NCBI RefSeq assembly: GCF_019802255.1
Contig: NZ_JAHYSS010000007.1
Location: 310,001-374,000 of the forward strand
Length of the DNA stretch: 64,000 nucleotides
Direction: 5' to 3'
Source: Pedobacter polysacchareus
GTDB lineage: Bacteria; Bacteroidota; Bacteroidia; Sphingobacteriales; Sphingobacteriaceae
Of the stretch, positions 61,347 through 64,000 are shown in pieces. Numbering within the stretch: the stretch's first letter is position 1; the number at the start of each line of letters is the position of its first letter. A model generated the notes under the pieces. It was given only the letters and a program-made list of their open reading frames with translations. It was not told the DNA's origin and did no database searches. Position numbers and translations under genes: made by a program.

Positions 61347-62449
61347 ACCGTAACTTCATTTTTTAATGATACCTGCTTATTTAAGATGTAAGTTTCAAAA
61401 TCCTGCATACATTTTACGAGTACTTCCACACTCGATATAGGCAATGCATTGTATAAAGAAACTCTGAAACCGCCTGCGGAAGGATATCCTTTGATCCCTA
61501 CGATACCTTTTGTGCTTGCAAAATCCAGGAATTCGGCTTCTAATGCTGGATCTTTTGCTTTGAAAGTCACATTCATTCTGGACCTGTCTGTGGGATTTGC
61601 CAGGCCATAAAACAAGGTATTTCTATCTATTTCTTTATATAACAATCCTGATTTGGCGATGTTTTCTACTTCCTGCTGTGCTACACCTCCTTTTTCCTTC
61701 AGCCACCTTAAATTCAACATGGCCACATAAATTGAGAATACCGGAGGGGTGTTAAACATAGAATTATTGTCTATGTAAATCCGGTAGTCAGACATAGAAG
61801 GTACTTCGCGCTGAATTTTTTCCAGTAAACTATTTTTGATCACGACAAGGGTCATACCAGCGGGGCCCATATTTTTTTGTGCACCTGCATAAATCAGGTC
61901 AAAATCTGCGACATCAATAGGTCTGCTGAAGATATCAGAAGACATATCGCAGATTACCGGGATATTGGTGGCCGGCACGCTGAATACTTCTGTTCCTTCA
62001 ATCGTATTATTAGAACAATAATGAAAATAAGCGGCTTCGGATGGAATTTGGTAACCAGTAGGAACATAGTAATAGTCTTTGTCTTTGGAGGAAGCGACGA
62101 TCTCCACCTGTCCAAAGAACAAAGCTTCTTTGATGGCTTTCAAAGAGAAGAATCCAGTATCCAGGTAAGCTGCTTTTTTATCCTGCTGCAGGAAATTCAT
62201 TGCCAGCATAGAAAACTGGGTGCTGGCACCTCCTTGCAAAAATATAACGCTGTAACCTGCAGGCACTCCCAGCAATTCTTTCACTAAATCCTGTGTTTCA
62301 TTGATGACAGCTTCGAACTCTGGAGTACGGTGGGAGATCTCTAAAATACTAAGGCCAATGCCATTAAAATCCCTAACTGCATCTGCTGCCTGATCTAAAA
62401 CTTTAGCAGGTAAAATACATGGTCCTGCACCGAAATTATGTTTGATCAT
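61343..62449 (-). CDS. serC: Phosphoserine aminotransferase
   Basis: 368 aa from the ATG at 62447-62449, giving the standard start MIKHNFGAGPCILP; a longer frame to 62515 would add 22 residues with no family match. PLP lysine is Lys192 in AGAQKNMGPAG. It makes phosphoserine from 3-phosphohydroxypyruvate and glutamate; some SerC also serve vitamin B6 synthesis. The stop TGA overlaps the sigma-factor ATG. No serA is in the window. Confidence 0.96.
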   Translation of the reverse strand: MIKHNFGAGPCILPAKVLDQAADAVRDFNGIGLSILEISHRTPEFEAVINETQDLVKELLGVPAGYSVIFLQGGASTQFSMLAMNFLQQDKKAAYLDTGFFSLKAIKEALFFGQVEIVASSKDKDYYYVPTGYQIPSEAAYFHYCSNNTIEGTEVFSVPATNIPVICDMSSDIFSRPIDVADFDLIYAGAQKNMGPAGMTLVVIKNSLLEKIQREVPSMSDYRIYIDNNSMFNTPPVFSIYVAMLNLRWLKEKGGVAQQEVENIAKSGLLYKEIDRNTLFYGLANPTDRSRMNVTFKAKDPALEAEFLDFASTKGIVGIKGYPSAGGFRVSLYNALPISSVEVLVKCMQDFETYILNKQVSLKNEVTV

Positions 62450-62762
62450 TGTTTTATAGGTTCTGGTTGATAGCTCCAAAGTTCGGAACGTCAAAACGGA
62501 TATCTCATTTTCCAATTACATTCAGCAAATTTTTCTGTTTTAACTACTTTAAACCATACATTTTTTGGGTACCAATTCTAATGCTAGGCTGCTGCAAAAT
62601 TTAATTTCCCTACTTCCTTATTTTTTAAGGGGTTAAGGTATGTTTTACACTATCCTTTCGCAGAAAGACCGTAAATGTTTCATAAAAAATAAATAATACT
62701 ATATTTGACCTTAATTACGTTGTAAAACATCTACACTAAGCTAGAAATCTATCTTCTGAAAA
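62450..62762 (+). promoter_or_regulatory. Divergent serC - lrp intergenic region with the lrp promoter
   Basis: 313 bp. TATATTTG at 62700-62707 is an exact -7 match, 55 bp before the Lrp-type start. A short hairpin CCTTA-ttttt-TAAGG lies at 62616-62630. No other gene was seen. Confidence 0.45.
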
Positions 62763-63224
62763 ATGTCTAAACTAGATCCTACCCATCTTGGAATTTTGCG
62801 TCTTTTACAGGAAGATGCCCGAATGACGCATAAAGAACTGGCGAGAAGATTAAGGAAAAGTGTTTCTCCAATTTTTGAACGCGTAAAATGGCTGGAGCAA
62901 AACGGCTATATCAAAGGTTATACCGCATTGGTAGACCTGCAGAAAAGCAGCAACAGCATCATTTCCTTTACGCATATCCAGATGAATGACCATTCTGAAG
63001 AAGCTTTAAGCGCTTTTCAAAAGGAAGTGGTACAGTTTGAAGATGTGAGAGAATGCTATTATATCACTGGTAATTTCGATTTCATCCTGAAAATCGTCTC
63101 TCCGGATATGAAAGGTTACAACGATTTTTTACGCGGCCAGTTGTCAAAATTACCAAATGTAGGCAGCGTACAAAGCTTCCTGGTACTTTCTGAAGAGAAA
63201 AGAGATACCAGCTACAAGATCTAA
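62763..63224 (+). CDS. Lrp/AsnC-family transcriptional regulator
   Basis: 153 aa. N-terminal HTH (about 5-55; LDPTHLGILRLLQEDARMTHKELARRLRKSVSPIFERVKWLEQNGYI) and C-terminal RAM/ligand domain (about 62-145; VRECYYITGNFDFILKIV). It likely senses an amino acid and regulates transport or metabolism. It is divergent from serC, which could be a target. Confidence 0.94.
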   Translation: MSKLDPTHLGILRLLQEDARMTHKELARRLRKSVSPIFERVKWLEQNGYIKGYTALVDLQKSSNSIISFTHIQMNDHSEEALSAFQKEVVQFEDVRECYYITGNFDFILKIVSPDMKGYNDFLRGQLSKLPNVGSVQSFLVLSEEKRDTSYKI

Positions 63225-63542
63225 GCGCTTAAATCTAGGTCCAGCCCTATTAAAACATTCCTTTTTCCCAATTGTTAAAACATCAGGTAATTTCAGTTTA
63301 AGCGCATTCTTCAACAATTCAATAACAGAAAAATCAATAAGTAATTTCAGGTAAATACAATTGCAGGAATTTTCCAGGTAGAGGTCGGAAAGTGTTCGGG
63401 AAGAGAAGGGCCTTATCATAGAGAGCGGAACCACAACTACAAGCTGATACCCAGTCTACACCAGGGGCAAATCAGCTGCATCATTGTCTTCAGTATAATG
63501 GAATATAAATTCTTAAATTGCATCGTATAAAACGTAAATCAG
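63225..63542. other. Intergenic region, no gene recognised
   Basis: 318 bp, AT-rich, between the Lrp-type gene and the partial DJ-1 regulator. No consensus -7 element or hairpin stood out; the reverse-strand open frame crossing into the Lrp gene is not called. Confidence 0.5.
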
Positions 63543-64000
63543 ATGGTACAGGTAGCCTTATTACTCCCCAATAATTATCGTTTACTAAGCGTAGCCGCAA
63601 TACTTGATGTATTTGATACAGTGAATCATTATTATCAAGAAATCGGCAGAACGCCTCTTTTTCAAATCAACCTGATCAGGAATACGACCATTTCCAGGGA
63701 AGGAACTACTTTTGAAAAATACAATGCACTCAGCTTATCCGAATCCGGGCAGCAAAACCTCATCTTAATTCCAGCATTTGGTACATCAAACCTCAATACC
63801 GCCATCCAGGAAAATCTGGAATTCCTGCCCTGGCTACAGCAGCAATATAAGAAAGGTGCGGAACTGGCCAGTTTTTGTACAGGAGCCTTTTTATTGGCGG
63901 CCACAGGTTTACTCAACGGAAAAACTGCCACCACTCATGTAAATGCAAGCACCGCATTTGCCAGCTGTTTTCCCGATGTTTATTTTACACCGGAAAAAGT
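63543..64000 (+). CDS. GlxA-type (DJ-1/PfpI) regulator, N-terminal part cut by the window edge
   Basis: About 152 residues starting MVQVALLLPNNYRLLSVAAILDVFD. The DJ-1/PfpI fold is visible, with LASFCTGAFLLAATGLLNGKTATTH as nucleophile elbow and following strand, closely like the gene at 58656. An AraC-type HTH is expected beyond 64000 but cannot be seen. It would be the third DJ-1/PfpI gene in about 5.3 kb. Confidence 0.8.
   Translation, partial: MVQVALLLPNNYRLLSVAAILDVFDTVNHYYQEIGRTPLFQINLIRNTTISREGTTFEKYNALSLSESGQQNLILIPAFGTSNLNTAIQENLEFLPWLQQQYKKGAELASFCTGAFLLAATGLLNGKTATTHVNASTAFASCFPDVYFTPEK

Noticed and set aside
62450..62515. 22-residue N-terminal extension of serC
   Set aside because: The ATG at 62447-62449 gives the normal MIKHNFGAGP start; the extension has no family match.
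1..64000. CRISPR arrays, prophage genes, insertion sequences, rRNA
   Set aside because: Read through for regular spaced repeats, transposase or phage motifs and rRNA signatures; none found.

Overview
The window looks like the chromosome of a Bacteroidota member of the Sphingobacteriaceae, most likely a Pedobacter-type organism. The reasons are the promoter form (TAnnTTTG about 7 bp before the start of transcription, sometimes with TTG 19-21 bp further upstream), the weak or missing Shine-Dalgarno sequences, a bacillithiol deacetylase (BshB1), lineage families such as DUF6266, DUF4294 and DUF4783, and the conserved order relA/spoT - fur - purA. No rRNA, CRISPR array, prophage or intact insertion sequence was seen. 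The genus is inferred; no similarity search was run.

Layout. 1-6.4 kb: the 5' part of an FtsX-type permease gene, the lipoprotein muramidase NamZ, a small charged protein, topoisomerase IB, fmt, a PabC-like aminotransferase and an RluD-type pseudouridine synthase. 6.4-11.3 kb: a D-cysteine desulfhydrase/ACC deaminase homologue whose start codon lies in a perfect palindrome, an intergenic region full of inverted repeats, a DUF6266 protein and a GH78-type glycosidase. 11.4-15.2 kb: a non-homologous end-joining operon, ligD - 85-aa protein - ku. 15.5-17.8 kb: an ArsR/SRPBCC cassette with two tandem operators and a decayed DoxX gene, then DUF4256 and YdeI-type proteins. 18-21 kb: lysine 6-aminotransferase convergent with a glutaryl-CoA-dehydrogenase-like enzyme. 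21-34 kb: housekeeping genes (bshB1, glutathione peroxidase, relA/spoT, fur, purA, pabB, an M48 protease, plsY, nadC, gpmI). 34-36 kb: a PAS protein with a histidine-kinase phosphoacceptor segment but no ATPase domain, paired with a single-domain response regulator. 37-42 kb: lon, two outer-membrane proteins (one LpxR-like), arfB and cmk.

42.4-57.4 kb is an efflux and envelope-signalling block. A TetR regulator with a nested operator precedes a complete RND pump (adaptor, permease, outer-membrane factor). A second complete RND pump, in the order outer-membrane factor - adaptor - permease, is transcribed divergently from an OmpR-type response regulator and histidine kinase. A tiny secreted Ala/Lys/Thr/Val-rich protein follows; two CAATCTTCAT direct repeats at an 11-bp period lie in front of it.

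57.5-64 kb: a DUF1080 protein, tRNA-Arg(UCU) with a textbook promoter and terminator, three DJ-1/PfpI-type genes (two GlxA-like regulators, one cut by the window edge, and one exported protein with a Cys-rich N-terminus), serC translationally coupled to a possible secondary RpoD-type sigma factor, and an Lrp/AsnC regulator.

Most genes are ordinary. The items most worth a second look are the two-component system with its small secreted neighbour, the kinase lacking an ATPase domain, the start-codon palindrome at 6743, the repeat-dense region at 7.6-7.8 kb, the NHEJ operon's small protein, and the exported DJ-1 protein.
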